Below are positions 52,945-62,252 of a DNA stretch of 64,000 bases, in pieces; positions within the stretch are counted from its first letter, which is position 1; every line of letters begins with the position of its first letter. The stretch comes from Bacteroidota bacterium. Its GTDB lineage: Bacteria; Bacteroidota; Bacteroidia; NS11-12g; UBA955. Both the position numbers and the translations under genes were made by a program. The stretch spans positions 434,001-498,000 of the forward strand of contig JAMLHC010000003.1 of assembly GCA_023957335.1 (NCBI GenBank), read 5' to 3'. The notes below the pieces were generated by a model. That model did not search any database and had not been told where the DNA came from. It saw only the letters and a list, made by a program, of their open reading frames with translations.

Positions 52945-54682
52945 CGTCAGTCTGTCTAATAACCTAATTTCTCATTAATCCTTTCGCAATACTATGCAAA
53001 TAACTCCACTTTCAGGAACTTAAAATGAGATTTATTTTAGAAGATGATCCCCACTTTTTGAAAAAGAAAGTGTCGTAAAACGCCTTAAATTGACTCCTCT
53101 GAATGGAAAAAATAAAGCCAAGTTCTTTGAGGAACTTTTTAAGCAGATTTGGGTCAAGAAGATTAAAGATTCTACGTAGGTTAAAGGCGGTGAAAATCAA
53201 GCCTACATCGGCAGAGGCTCTTGATATTCCTTGTTTGGTCATGACATAGTAAAAATCCCACTGGCGTTTGATAATCCCGAAAGGGTGTTCCACAATGGCT
53301 TGTCGTTTTCTGTAGAGTTCACCGGCTTGTTCCATGCGAAGTTTGTTTTTTTCTATGTATGGTGCAAATTCTGTTCTCTCGATGACCCTACCTCTACCTC
53401 TTGTGTTTTTGGTGCAGGAGTTGATGAGTGGACAGGTTTTGCAGGCTGTTGTTTTGTAATGCTGAACCAAAATCGGTGGCTGCTTTTTTCTTCCTTCATA
53501 ATTGCGGTCTTTTTTGTACCATTTACCATTGGTAGAAAGTGCGTTTCCCTGCGGACAGATGTAAACGTTTTCTTCTTCATTGAAAACAAAGTTGGCTACG
53601 TTGTATGAAGGGTCAGGAGCCATAGAAGAGGAAGAAATATCGGGAATAGCCACCACCACATCTACGCCCAGTCCATCTGCTTTTTTGAACTCACTTCCGG
53701 TGTGGTAGCCTTTGTCAAAAACGGCAGTAAATTCATTATTTCCTAATACTTCAACGGCTTGCTGGAGCATGCTTCCCATGGCTTTGGAATCATTCTCATT
53801 GGTAACTTCGTAATTAATTGGAATGTTGAGTTTGGCATCCACGGTACTTTGGATGTTATAAGCCACCTCGGTAATGTTGTTGCGAACAATCATTTGTCTG
53901 GATTCAGGGTCAGAAGTAGAAATTTGAACTTCACCTGTTGCCTCTAATTGCTTTTGAAAATCTTGGTATTGTTTTTTATGCAGCTGATGCTTATTGATTT
54001 TGCTGTTGATTTCTTGCTTTTTCTCCTCACTTAAATCCTTGTCTTCGCTTGCTAATATAGAGTTGTACTCATCAAGTTTGTTATCGATATAGGCAATGTG
54101 CCGCTCTATTTTTTTTTCGTTAAAGTTGTTTTTCTTGGAGTTTTGTGCACGGAGTTTGGTTCCGTCACCGGCAATCAACTTACCGCCAATCAACTGAAAA
54201 TGTTGTGCGAGTTTGACGGTTGAACGAAACACATTTTTAATGGCTTGAGGATTGTCTTTTCTAAAGTTGGCAATGGTATTGTGATCAGGAACAAGACCAC
54301 GCATGAGCCACATCAATTCTATGTTTCGTTTACATTCTTTTTCCAACTGACGCGAGGAGCGTATGCGGTTCAAATAGCCATACAAAAACAACTTCAACAA
54401 ATCACCGGGATGATAAGCGGGACGCCCATTTTCAATAAAATCCAATTTAAAACCTGCATCCGCTAAATTGATGCTGTTTACAAACAACTCAATCAACCTG
54501 ATTTCGTGATTATGCTCAATTTGCTCCTCCAAACAAAAGAAACTGATTTGATTCCTGTCCTTGCCAAGTATAAATTTCATGCAGTAAATATACTGACAAT
54601 CAATTCGTTAAGCAACTAATTTCGATATAACTTATTAACAATCTGTGTGTTAAAAAGTAAGAGGTTATTAGACAGTTTGACG
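52945..54682 (-). mobile_element. IS1182-family insertion sequence
   Basis: The ends are imperfect 21-bp inverted repeats: CGTCAGTCTGTCTAATAACC at 52945 onward, and its counterpart at 54662-54682, agreeing at 19 of 21 positions with a perfect 14-bp block CTGTCTAATAACCT. The single transposase gene lies between them. I could not see a convincing target duplication. The right end stops 5 bp before a structured repeat. Confidence 0.8.
53012..54580 (-). CDS. IS1182-family transposase
   Basis: This 522-residue DDE transposase is full length. The N-terminal part has GRPAYHPGDLLKLFLYGYLNRIRSSRQLEKECKRNIELMWLMRGL and PDHNTIANFRK, typical of IS1182/IS5-related enzymes. The catalytic core contains GDGTKL, VFDKGYHTG and a late EHPFGIIKRQW. 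A long charged insertion (residues about 150-215) separates the core parts. No frameshift is seen, so the copy may be active. Confidence 0.92.
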   Translation of the reverse strand: MKFILGKDRNQISFFCLEEQIEHNHEIRLIELFVNSINLADAGFKLDFIENGRPAYHPGDLLKLFLYGYLNRIRSSRQLEKECKRNIELMWLMRGLVPDHNTIANFRKDNPQAIKNVFRSTVKLAQHFQLIGGKLIAGDGTKLRAQNSKKNNFNEKKIERHIAYIDNKLDEYNSILASEDKDLSEEKKQEINSKINKHQLHKKQYQDFQKQLEATGEVQISTSDPESRQMIVRNNITEVAYNIQSTVDAKLNIPINYEVTNENDSKAMGSMLQQAVEVLGNNEFTAVFDKGYHTGSEFKKADGLGVDVVVAIPDISSSSMAPDPSYNVANFVFNEEENVYICPQGNALSTNGKWYKKDRNYEGRKKQPPILVQHYKTTACKTCPLINSCTKNTRGRGRVIERTEFAPYIEKNKLRMEQAGELYRKRQAIVEHPFGIIKRQWDFYYVMTKQGISRASADVGLIFTAFNLRRIFNLLDPNLLKKFLKELGFIFSIQRSQFKAFYDTFFFKKWGSSSKINLILSS

Positions 54683-54687
54683 GTTTG

Positions 54688-54807
54688 GGTATTGCCGAAG
54701 GCGGGGTTTTTAGCACAAAAGTTCAATCGAAGAACGAATGTTGAACCTTGCACAAATGTCCAATCGAAGCTGTTCAGCCCCGCTTTTGGCAATACCTTGT
54801 TACCTGC
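54688..54807. repeat. Structured cassette-like repeat downstream of nhaA
   Basis: Arms 54688-54706 and 54778-54796 are inverted at 17 of 19 positions (GGTATTGCC..GCGGGG). Between them lie two direct repeats, AGCACAAAAGTTCAATCGAAG (54712-54732) and a similar copy at 54749-54769 (18 of 21). GTTACCTGC follows at 54799-54807. The structure at 56018-56145 shares these elements. It could be attC-like or a structured RNA. Confidence 0.5.
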
Positions 54808-54824
54808 TGCCCTTTTTTCCTTCG

Positions 54825-55970
54825 TCATTGGTTTGATGTTGTTTTAAGTGTTAGTCGCAAAGTTATAAAACCCAAAAGTCCTGCTGTCAATGAGGAAAGT
54901 AGGATTACTAATTTTGAGTTGTTTATGATTGTTTCGTTGTCAAACGCAAGTAGTGTAATGAAAATAGACATTGTAAACCCAATACCTGCCAAAAGTCCTA
55001 CGCCAAAAATTGATTTCCAATTTAGGTCTGTCGGAAGTTTGCACAGTCCAAATGAAACGGCTAAAAATGTCAAAAGGAAAATTCCCAATGGTTTACCTAC
55101 AATTAGTCCAAGTGCAATACCCAAACTGTTATTCTCTGTCAAAGTTTGAGTTATTTCGCTACTAAAAACTATGGCTGTGTTGGCTAATGCAAAGATTGGT
55201 AGAATGATAAATGCAACTGGTTTATGTAAAAAGTGCTGTAAAATATAGGAAGTGGATTTTTCATCTCCGTTACCAAATGGAAGTGCAAATGCCAAAAGCA
55301 CACCTGTAATTGTGGCGTGAACTCCTGAATGAAGCATAAAATACCACATTGCAAATCCACCAATTAAATACGGAATTAGGTTTCTTACTTTCATTCTGTT
55401 GAAAACCAAAAGCAAGGCAAAAATTCCTAACGCTATGAATAAATTTGTCCATAGTAAAGTTTTGGTGTAAAAAATTGCAATGATGATAATTGCTCCCAAA
55501 TCGTCAATAACGGCAAGTGCTGTCAAAAATACTTTCAAAGAGGTTGGAACTCTGTTGCCCAATAATGATAAAATGCCCAAGGCAAATGCAATGTCTGTTG
55601 CCATTGGAATACCTGCACCTGCTTGCGTTGCTGTTCCATAATTGAACAATAGAAATATTCCTGCTGGCACCAACATTCCGCCAATTGCTGCAAAAATTGG
55701 CAATAATGCGTTTTTTAGTTTTGAAAGTTCGCCAATATAAATTTCTCGTTCAAGTTCCAAACCAATAAGCAAAAAGAAAATAGTCATTAAGCCGTCATTT
55801 ATCCAATGTTCAAAGCTGTGTCCTTGAAATTGTGTTTGCCAAAAATGTTGATAGTCAGCCCCAAAAGTTGAATTTGCTATGATTAGTGATATTATTGTGC
55901 AAACAATTAGAGTGAGTCCGCCTGATTTTTCGCTGTCAAAAAATTCCTTAAATAGTTTTGTTACTTTCAT
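54825..55970 (-). CDS. nhaA: Sodium/proton antiporter NhaA
   Basis: This 381-residue inner-membrane antiporter exports Na+ in exchange for protons. The double-Asp ion site is in TALAVIDDLGAIIIIAIFY, FFLLIGLELEREIYIGEL marks the start of the fold, and GIPMATDIAFALGILSLLG is the family helix IV. Both flanks carry related structured repeats, and the upstream gene is an IS, so the gene may have arrived by transfer. Confidence 0.94.
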   Translation of the reverse strand: MKVTKLFKEFFDSEKSGGLTLIVCTIISLIIANSTFGADYQHFWQTQFQGHSFEHWINDGLMTIFFLLIGLELEREIYIGELSKLKNALLPIFAAIGGMLVPAGIFLLFNYGTATQAGAGIPMATDIAFALGILSLLGNRVPTSLKVFLTALAVIDDLGAIIIIAIFYTKTLLWTNLFIALGIFALLLVFNRMKVRNLIPYLIGGFAMWYFMLHSGVHATITGVLLAFALPFGNGDEKSTSYILQHFLHKPVAFIILPIFALANTAIVFSSEITQTLTENNSLGIALGLIVGKPLGIFLLTFLAVSFGLCKLPTDLNWKSIFGVGLLAGIGFTMSIFITLLAFDNETIINNSKLVILLSSLTAGLLGFITLRLTLKTTSNQ

Positions 55971-56285
55971 TTATAAATCTGTCTGTTCAACATTTGCACT
56001 GCCGCTTTGTTAGGGTTGCAGGTAACGGTTTAGCGGCTTGACGCAGGCAGGGCATTTTAGCACTACTGTTGATGTGAGAACCGAACTTCAAATATAGCAC
56101 AAAAGTTCAAACGGTGCAATTCACCCCTGCTTGCGTTCAACCCGCTCGTAACAGGCTGGCGTTCTTTCGGTAAAGTTGTTTTTGTTTTATTTTTATGTGT
56201 GGAATGGAAGACATAATCTTTGGCAAGCCTTGCTTTGAGCGGTGCCTTGTGTGGCTTGACAATGTGTATGTCTGGTTTATTGTCC
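55971..56285. repeat. Gap upstream of nhaA with a second structured repeat (56018-56145)
   Basis: GCAGGTAAC at 56018-56026 is the mirror of GTTACCTGC at 54799-54807. Arms 56033-56052 and 56124-56145 are imperfectly inverted (GCGGCTTGACGCAGGCAGGG against CCCCTGCTTGCG..CCCGC). AGCACAAAAGTTCAA recurs at 56097-56111. I see no gene here; the 140 bp from 56146 to the receptor gene contain nothing recognised. Confidence 0.5.
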
Positions 56286-58712
56286 TTAAAACTCAAATAT
56301 AAATCCAATAGAAGGAACAATGGTTGCTGAACGCTGATTTAAAATTAATGGAATGGCATTACTTCCATCTGCTTTGATGGGTTGTCCGTCTTTGGTTTTA
56401 AAGCCAGTATTGTCATCATTCCTTTCAAAAGTAAATTTGGGTAAATAAGGAGTTTTATAAAACAGAATATTTTGGAAATCAACAAATATATCTAAACTTA
56501 CTTTTTTGAAATTGAACTTTTTATCTACTCTCAAATCCAATTGATTGAAAAAGGGAAGTCGTTTGCTGTTGAGTTGTGTGTAATCGTAAACACCAGTTCC
56601 ATAGGTCAAGTATTGGGCGGTTGATGTACTCATGTCAAAAGGTGTGTAAGGTTGTCCTCCGGCAATGCGGTATTTCAAGCCGATATCCCAGTTCTTTTTG
56701 AATTTGTAACCAAAAGTAGCCGAAACAATAAACCCATAATCCCAAGTGGAAGGTCTGAATTGATTATCGGTTCCCGAAAATTCCGATTTATAAAGCGTAG
56801 CACTGGCTACATAAAAAAGGTTTTTAATCAATTTTTGTTGAATGTATGCTTCAATTCCATACACTCGTCCTCGTCCTGTTGATGCGTATTTGTCGCTACC
56901 AACTGCCGAATAATCCGTGCCGATATTGGCATAAGAAATTCCGTTGGTTAAGGAAGTTGGATAATTTCTGTAATCTTTGTAAAATGCTTCAAAAGTAACC
57001 CTCAAATCGTTTTTCGGTACAAACTCCGTTCCGATGGTATAGTGTATAGAATTGGTATATTTCAACTCTTTATTGGCAAGTATGCCATTATTGTCTTTAT
57101 AGCCAAGCATGGTGTAAACAGGCAGTTTGTAATAACTTCCAACGGATGCAGAAATATTCCATTGATTGTTGAAAGCATAAGAAAATGAAACCCTTGGAGA
57201 AAGCGTTCTCAATGGATTTAATCCGTTTTTTGTATAGGTATTAATGTCTGCACGAAGACCTCCCGACACTAAGAATTTATCGTCAAAAAATCGTTTTGCA
57301 ACTTGACCGTACGCACCAAATTTGAAAAATTCAATTGCTGTATTACTTGAAAAACTAACGGCAGGACTAATGACGTTTCCGTTATTATCCTTTACTTCTT
57401 CTTTTATCGTATTGAAAATATCGGCATCGTATTTTACATATTGTGCATCTACACCATAACTGTATTTCCAACCGTTTTTAAATTTATTCATATCAAAACG
57501 AAGTTTATTTTCCGTTTCATGACTTCCCAAACTAAACAATTTATTTCCACTTTTTGAAGCATTGTTTTCATAACGGTCAGCACCATTAAAAAACATATTT
57601 CTGCTTAATGCAATAGTAAAAAAACCATTGTTTACCAATCGTTTCAAGGTTGCTCCAACGGTATAATTCCATTGATTGATTAAAGGATTTGCCCGATTGA
57701 TGTATTCCGTATTGGCATCGCTCTTTTTCGGAACGGCTAATTTAAAATTGTCAATCGCTCCAATTCCTATAAAAGTCAATTCGGTTTTATTGTTGATTTT
57801 GTGATTGATTTTGTATTGAAAATCATAGTAGTCAGGGCGAATGGGTAAATCCAATAATTTGAATAAAAATTGCAGATATGAACGCCTTGCCGAAGCCATA
57901 AATGTGGTTTTCTTTCCCAATGGACCTTCTAACATTGCTGCAAATTCAGTTCCCGACAAACGAAAGTTTCCACTCAATTTGTCAGGATTGCCATTTCGTT
58001 GTTTAATAACAATCGTAGAAGCCAAAGCATTATCATACTTTGCGTTAAAAGCCGATGAAGTGAGTTGTACATCTTGAATAAAAGAAACATTCAAAATTCC
58101 GGTAGCTCCGCCACTTGCACCTTGTGTTTGAAAATGATTTAAAACAGGGATTTCTATGCCGTCCAAATAATAAACATTTTCACTCGGGCCGCCACCACGA
58201 ACAATAATATCATTTCGGTTAGGTGTTGTTCCTCCTGCTACTCCAGGCAATACTTGAATAACTTTTGAAACATCAAAATTTCCACCAGGGTTGGATTTTA
58301 TTTCTTCGGCTGTTAATTTTTGAGTAGCCAAAGGTGTAATCATATCCGAAGCCCTAACCGATTTTCCGGCATTGATAACCACTCCCTGTAATTCCTGACT
58401 TTTCTCGTCCAATTCTATCTGTAGAATTTGGGCATTTCCAGAAGTCAAATTAATGTTGTAAAGCGTGAAAGATGTGTAACCAATATACGAAGTTTCTAAA
58501 TTATATTTTCCAACAGGAAGTTGAACCGAAAAGTTTCCGTTTTCATCGGATAGTGTATTTACTGTGTCTTTTCCGACAAATTTAAGCACAACTCCAATTA
58601 AAACTTCTTGTGTGTTTTTGTCTTTTACTACACCGTTGATAGTACCCGTTGTTTGGGCAAAAATGCCGTTTCCAGTCAAAAGGAAAACCAACCCTAAAAG
58701 TATTTTCTTCAT
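56286..58712 (-). CDS. TonB-dependent outer-membrane receptor with CarboxypepD-regulatory domain
   Basis: This protein of about 808 residues starts at MKKILLGLVFLLTG; an ATG at 58724 adds four residues. Signal peptide, then a CarboxypepD-regulatory-like domain (TINGVVKDKNTQEVLIGVVL, then GYTSFTLYNINLTSGN), then a plug domain (VIQVLPGVAGGTTPNRNDIIVRGGGPSENVYYLDGIEIP) and a 22-strand-type barrel ending in Phe. The substrate is unknown. It is transcribed away from the MarR-carotenoid operon through a shared 100-bp gap with a palindromic site at its start point. Confidence 0.9.
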   Translation of the reverse strand: MKKILLGLVFLLTGNGIFAQTTGTINGVVKDKNTQEVLIGVVLKFVGKDTVNTLSDENGNFSVQLPVGKYNLETSYIGYTSFTLYNINLTSGNAQILQIELDEKSQELQGVVINAGKSVRASDMITPLATQKLTAEEIKSNPGGNFDVSKVIQVLPGVAGGTTPNRNDIIVRGGGPSENVYYLDGIEIPVLNHFQTQGASGGATGILNVSFIQDVQLTSSAFNAKYDNALASTIVIKQRNGNPDKLSGNFRLSGTEFAAMLEGPLGKKTTFMASARRSYLQFLFKLLDLPIRPDYYDFQYKINHKINNKTELTFIGIGAIDNFKLAVPKKSDANTEYINRANPLINQWNYTVGATLKRLVNNGFFTIALSRNMFFNGADRYENNASKSGNKLFSLGSHETENKLRFDMNKFKNGWKYSYGVDAQYVKYDADIFNTIKEEVKDNNGNVISPAVSFSSNTAIEFFKFGAYGQVAKRFFDDKFLVSGGLRADINTYTKNGLNPLRTLSPRVSFSYAFNNQWNISASVGSYYKLPVYTMLGYKDNNGILANKELKYTNSIHYTIGTEFVPKNDLRVTFEAFYKDYRNYPTSLTNGISYANIGTDYSAVGSDKYASTGRGRVYGIEAYIQQKLIKNLFYVASATLYKSEFSGTDNQFRPSTWDYGFIVSATFGYKFKKNWDIGLKYRIAGGQPYTPFDMSTSTAQYLTYGTGVYDYTQLNSKRLPFFNQLDLRVDKKFNFKKVSLDIFVDFQNILFYKTPYLPKFTFERNDDNTGFKTKDGQPIKADGSNAIPLILNQRSATIVPSIGFIFEF

Positions 58713-58719
58713 ACTACAA

Positions 58720-58733
58720 ACCAATTAATTGGT
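58720..58733. promoter_or_regulatory. Perfect 14-bp palindrome, candidate operator
   Basis: ACCAATTAATTGGT overlaps the expected transcription start of the receptor gene, 6 bp beyond its -7 box. This is where a MarR dimer could repress. The MarR gene starts 89 bp away. Confidence 0.45.
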
Positions 58734-58734
58734 A

Positions 58735-58742
58735 CAAAAGTA
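58735..58742 (-). promoter_or_regulatory. -7 box TACTTTTG for the TonB-dependent receptor
   Basis: TACTTTTG on the minus strand, 22 bp before the start codon at 58712. Confidence 0.5.
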
Positions 58743-58794
58743 AACTAAATTTTCAAATAAAAGTCTATTATGCGATTTAGTTAAAAATAAATAG

Positions 58795-58802
58795 TACATT
58801 TG
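58795..58802 (+). promoter_or_regulatory. -7 box TACATTTG for the MarR-carotenoid operon
   Basis: TACATTTG ends 19 bp before ATG 58822. No other -7 box was noticed inside the overlapping genes that follow. Confidence 0.5.
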
Positions 58803-58821
58803 CATTCTAAAATCCGGCAAA

Positions 58822-59484
58822 ATGAATTATGGTTTAATTAAAGATGTGCTTGACTTGGTTCAGGAATTTGAGTTGGAAAATAAATTAGCTATTGAGAATC
58901 AAAGTAATATAGAAAGTTTTAAGATATGGATGATAAGAAAATATCAATCAATAATTAATGAAATGGAGGTGTATTGGGAAGGTAAAATAGTAGGAAGGAC
59001 TGCTGAGAGTGCTATTGCCAGCTTAGTGGTTCACATGAATAGGTTTGGTAAAAATTATTTTAAATCGGCAATTCATGGTTCTGATTTTTCAACACCTGAT
59101 GATGTGATTTATCTGATTGTATTAAAATTCAGCTATAATATGACTAAAATGGATTTAATCAAAAAAAATGTTCACGAAAAGCCTGCTGGTATGCAAATCA
59201 TTAAAAGGTTAATTACCAATGGTTGGGTTTCGGAAAAAAAATCCGATGAAGATAAAAGAAGTAAGATTATAAGCATTACTCCTAAGGGTTTGACAGCATT
59301 AGCTTCGGTAATGGAAAAAGTAAGAGATGCCACAGATATTGTTTCAGGTGATTTGGCGGATGAAGAGAAAATAGAATTAATACGAATCTTAAATAAACTA
59401 AACGATTTCCATCAACCAATTTATGATAGAAATATTAAAACGGATAATTTACTAAGAGAAGCACTTAAAAATATCAAAAGATGA
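58822..59484 (+). CDS. MarR-family transcriptional regulator
   Basis: In this 220-residue protein a winged helix spans about 75-165 (PDDVIYLIVLKFSYNMTKMDLIKKNVHEKPAGMQIIKRLITNGWV, then SDEDKRSKIISITPKGLTAL with the wing). The N-terminal 70 residues are a longer helical dimerisation part than in compact MarR proteins. It overlaps crtI by 4 bp, so it very likely controls the carotenoid operon and perhaps the divergent receptor. The ligand is unknown. Confidence 0.85.
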   Translation: MNYGLIKDVLDLVQEFELENKLAIENQSNIESFKIWMIRKYQSIINEMEVYWEGKIVGRTAESAIASLVVHMNRFGKNYFKSAIHGSDFSTPDDVIYLIVLKFSYNMTKMDLIKKNVHEKPAGMQIIKRLITNGWVSEKKSDEDKRSKIISITPKGLTALASVMEKVRDATDIVSGDLADEEKIELIRILNKLNDFHQPIYDRNIKTDNLLREALKNIKR

Positions 59485-60956
59485 AAAATAGGATAGCCAT
59501 AATAGGTTCAGGATTTTCTGGTTTGTCGGCTGCAGCTTATGTGGCAAAAGCTGGTCATGAAGTTCATGTTTTTGAAAAGCACAATCAACCGGGAGGTAGA
59601 GCCAGGCAATTCACCACAGAACAAGGTTTTGTTTTTGACATGGGGCCAAGTTGGTATTGGATGCCTGATATTATGGACAATTTTTTTGCTGATTTCGGCT
59701 ACAAAACTTCCTATTATTTTGATTTAATTTCCTTAAATCCTCAGTTTGAAATGATTTTTTCTGATGAGAAAATGAATATTCCTGAAAATTTCGAAGACTT
59801 AAAAAAACTGTTTGAAACGAAAGAAAAAGGTGCAGGCGTTCAATTAGAAAAATTTATGCAGTCGGCAAAGTACAAATACGAGGTAGGTATGAAAGACTTC
59901 GTTACAAAACCTAGCCACAGTTGGTTAGAATTTGTATCTCCCAAAATTGCGAAGAGTGCCTTGAAATTAAATTTGCTCACAAATTTCAGAAGCTATGTTG
60001 ACAGCTACTTTAAAGATGAGAAGTTACGAAAGCTGATGGAATTTCCGGTGATTTTCTTGGGGGCATCGCCCAAAAACATTCCAGCATTGTACAGTTTGAT
60101 GAATTATGGCGGCTACGCTTTAGGCACGCATTATCCGATAGGCGGATTTTACCAATTGGTATTGGCAATGCAGCAGGTTGCAGAAAAACAAGGAGCAATT
60201 TTTCATTTTAATAAAACGGTTGAGAAAATCAATACGAGCCATAACAAAATAACTTCTTTGCAAATAAATGGAGAAAATATAACATTTGACACCGTAATCG
60301 CTTCTTCTGATTATCATCACACCGAAACACTTTTAGAGGAACGATTAAGAAATTATACCGAAGAATATTGGCAAAGCAGAACTTTTGCACCGTCAAGTTT
60401 GATATTTTATTTAGGTATAAATCAAACTATTCCGAACCTCAAGCACCACACACTATTTTTTGAAAACGATTTAGACGAGCATATTGATTGTATTTATGGA
60501 GAAAAAAAATGGCCAGAAAACCCACTGTTCTATGCTTGTTGTCCTTCTAAAACAGATAAGAGTGTTGCCCCAAAAGGAAAAGAAAATCTGTTTTTGTTGA
60601 TGCCTTTGGCAATTGGTATTCAAGACGATGAAACAAATCGGGAAAAATACTTGGCAGAAATGCTTTCGCGAATTGAAAAACATACTGGAATGATTGGTTT
60701 GGCTTCAAAAATTGAGTACCAAAGAAGTTATTGCGTAACGGACTTTGTGCAGGATTACAATGCCTATGGCGGTAATGCGTATGGATTGGCAAACACGCTT
60801 AATCAAACAGCGGTTTTGAAACCGAAAATTAGAAATAAAAAAGTAACTAATCTATTTTATACGGGACAATTAACCGTTCCAGGCCCAGGTGTTCCACCGT
60901 CTATTATATCGGGTAAAATAGTAGCAAATGAAGTAACAAAATCTAAAACTGAGTAA
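59481..60956 (+). CDS. crtI: Phytoene desaturase CrtI
   Basis: This 491-residue FAD enzyme converts phytoene to lycopene. The dinucleotide motif AIIGSGFSGLSAAAYVAKAGHEVHVFEKHNQPGGRARQF is at residues 5-43. The C-terminal signature (NLFYTGQLTVPGPGVPPSIISGKIVANEV) is intact. It overlaps the MarR gene by 4 bp and is separated from crtB by one base. Confidence 0.93.
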   Translation: MKNRIAIIGSGFSGLSAAAYVAKAGHEVHVFEKHNQPGGRARQFTTEQGFVFDMGPSWYWMPDIMDNFFADFGYKTSYYFDLISLNPQFEMIFSDEKMNIPENFEDLKKLFETKEKGAGVQLEKFMQSAKYKYEVGMKDFVTKPSHSWLEFVSPKIAKSALKLNLLTNFRSYVDSYFKDEKLRKLMEFPVIFLGASPKNIPALYSLMNYGGYALGTHYPIGGFYQLVLAMQQVAEKQGAIFHFNKTVEKINTSHNKITSLQINGENITFDTVIASSDYHHTETLLEERLRNYTEEYWQSRTFAPSSLIFYLGINQTIPNLKHHTLFFENDLDEHIDCIYGEKKWPENPLFYACCPSKTDKSVAPKGKENLFLLMPLAIGIQDDETNREKYLAEMLSRIEKHTGMIGLASKIEYQRSYCVTDFVQDYNAYGGNAYGLANTLNQTAVLKPKIRNKKVTNLFYTGQLTVPGPGVPPSIISGKIVANEVTKSKTE

Positions 60957-60957
60957 T

Positions 60958-61794
60958 ATGAAACAGCTATTTGACGAACTTTCTTACTCGGTAAGTAAGA
61001 TAACAACACAAAAATACAGCACGAGTTTTTCGTTGGGAATTTTGGCTTTAAAGCCTTCTATCCGCAACGCTATTTACGCAATTTACGGCTATGTGAGATT
61101 AGCAGATGAAATTGTAGATAGTTTTCACGAATACGACAAAGAAAAACTGTTAAACAGGTTGAAAACGGAAACTAAAAACGCCTTAGAAGAAAGAATTTCA
61201 ATGAATCCCATTTTGCAATCTTTTCAGGAAACAGTGCATACTTATCAAATTGACACTAAGCTAATTGAACAATTTCTGAATAGCATGGAAATGGACCTAC
61301 AAAAAGTAGATTATAATTCAGCATTGTACAATGAATACATTTTTGGTTCTGCCGAAGTCGTAGGATTGATGTGTTTACAGGTTTTTACGGAAGGAAACAA
61401 AGAGAAATTTCAAGAGTTAAAACCGTATGCTATGAAATTAGGTTCTGCATTTCAGAAAATAAATTTTTTAAGAGATTTGAAAGAAGATTATCAAATTTTA
61501 GGTAGGACTTATTTCCCTAATGTTGATATGGCGGTCTTTGATAATCACATAAAATGCCAAATTGAAAAAGAAATAGAGGAGGAATTTAAAGAAGCTTTAA
61601 TCGGTATAAAAAAACTTCCTAATTCGTCTATGTTCGGTGTGTATTTGGCGTATAAGTATTACATTTCTTTGTTTAAGAAAATAAAAAGTAAGACTTCCTC
61701 CGAAATATTAAATAATAGGATTCGGGTTTCCAATCCTCAAAAAATTTTTGTGGCATTTAAAAGTTATGTAAGGTATAAAATAGCGTTTTTGTAA
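60958..61794 (+). CDS. crtB: Phytoene synthase CrtB
   Basis: This 278-residue squalene/phytoene-synthase-fold enzyme joins two geranylgeranyl diphosphates. The first Asp-rich motif is in YVRLADEIVDSF and the second in LGSAFQKINFLRDLKEDYQILGRTYFP. No geranylgeranyl diphosphate synthase gene is in the window, so the precursor must come from elsewhere. Confidence 0.93.
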   Translation: MKQLFDELSYSVSKITTQKYSTSFSLGILALKPSIRNAIYAIYGYVRLADEIVDSFHEYDKEKLLNRLKTETKNALEERISMNPILQSFQETVHTYQIDTKLIEQFLNSMEMDLQKVDYNSALYNEYIFGSAEVVGLMCLQVFTEGNKEKFQELKPYAMKLGSAFQKINFLRDLKEDYQILGRTYFPNVDMAVFDNHIKCQIEKEIEEEFKEALIGIKKLPNSSMFGVYLAYKYYISLFKKIKSKTSSEILNNRIRVSNPQKIFVAFKSYVRYKIAFL

Positions 61795-62246
61795 TGAAAA
61801 TCTTGATGTTGCTTTTATGTGTTTTATTTATGAATTTTTCCTTTAATAGTTCAGATTTGAACGAGGTTAGGTCGAGTTACAGCAAAGCCGTTCTGGATAA
61901 AAAACTGTGTGAAAAGATGATTGAGGAATTAGAACTTTCCAAAGAAAAATCGGTGATAGCTTTAGCCTATCTTGGTGCTTATCAAACGATCTGGGCAAAT
62001 CATGTTTTCAATCCATTGAGTAAACTTGCTACTTTTAAGAAAGGAAAGAATAACATTGAATTAGCCATTAGTAAAGAACCTGAAAATGTTGAAATTAGAT
62101 ATATCCGGTTTTCGGTTCAGAAAAATGCACCTTCTTTTTTGGGATACAACAACAACTTAAAAGAAGACAGGGATTTTCTTGTTAAAAACAAAAAAAACAT
62201 CAATTCAGATTTTGTTCAAAAAAATATTGAAACACTCTTAAAGTAA
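61794..62246 (+). CDS. Exported helical protein of unknown function in the carotenoid operon
   Basis: This 150-residue protein has an N-terminal signal peptide of about 18 residues, then an all-helical body (YSKAVLDKKLCEKMIEELELSKEKSVIALAYLGAYQTIWANHVFNPLSKLATFKKGKNNIELAI) with TPR-like repeats. No family is recognised. Its start overlaps the crtB stop by one base and the SRPBCC gene follows after 6 bp. Its place inside the pigment operon suggests a role in handling or placing the pigment, but this is inference. Confidence 0.65.
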   Translation: MKILMLLLCVLFMNFSFNSSDLNEVRSSYSKAVLDKKLCEKMIEELELSKEKSVIALAYLGAYQTIWANHVFNPLSKLATFKKGKNNIELAISKEPENVEIRYIRFSVQKNAPSFLGYNNNLKEDRDFLVKNKKNINSDFVQKNIETLLK

Positions 62247-62252
62247 TTAGTT

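Noticed and set aside
54616..55149. Several frames of 66-133 codons around the end of nhaA
   Set aside because: They overlap the structured repeat or the opposite strand of nhaA and show no protein-like features.
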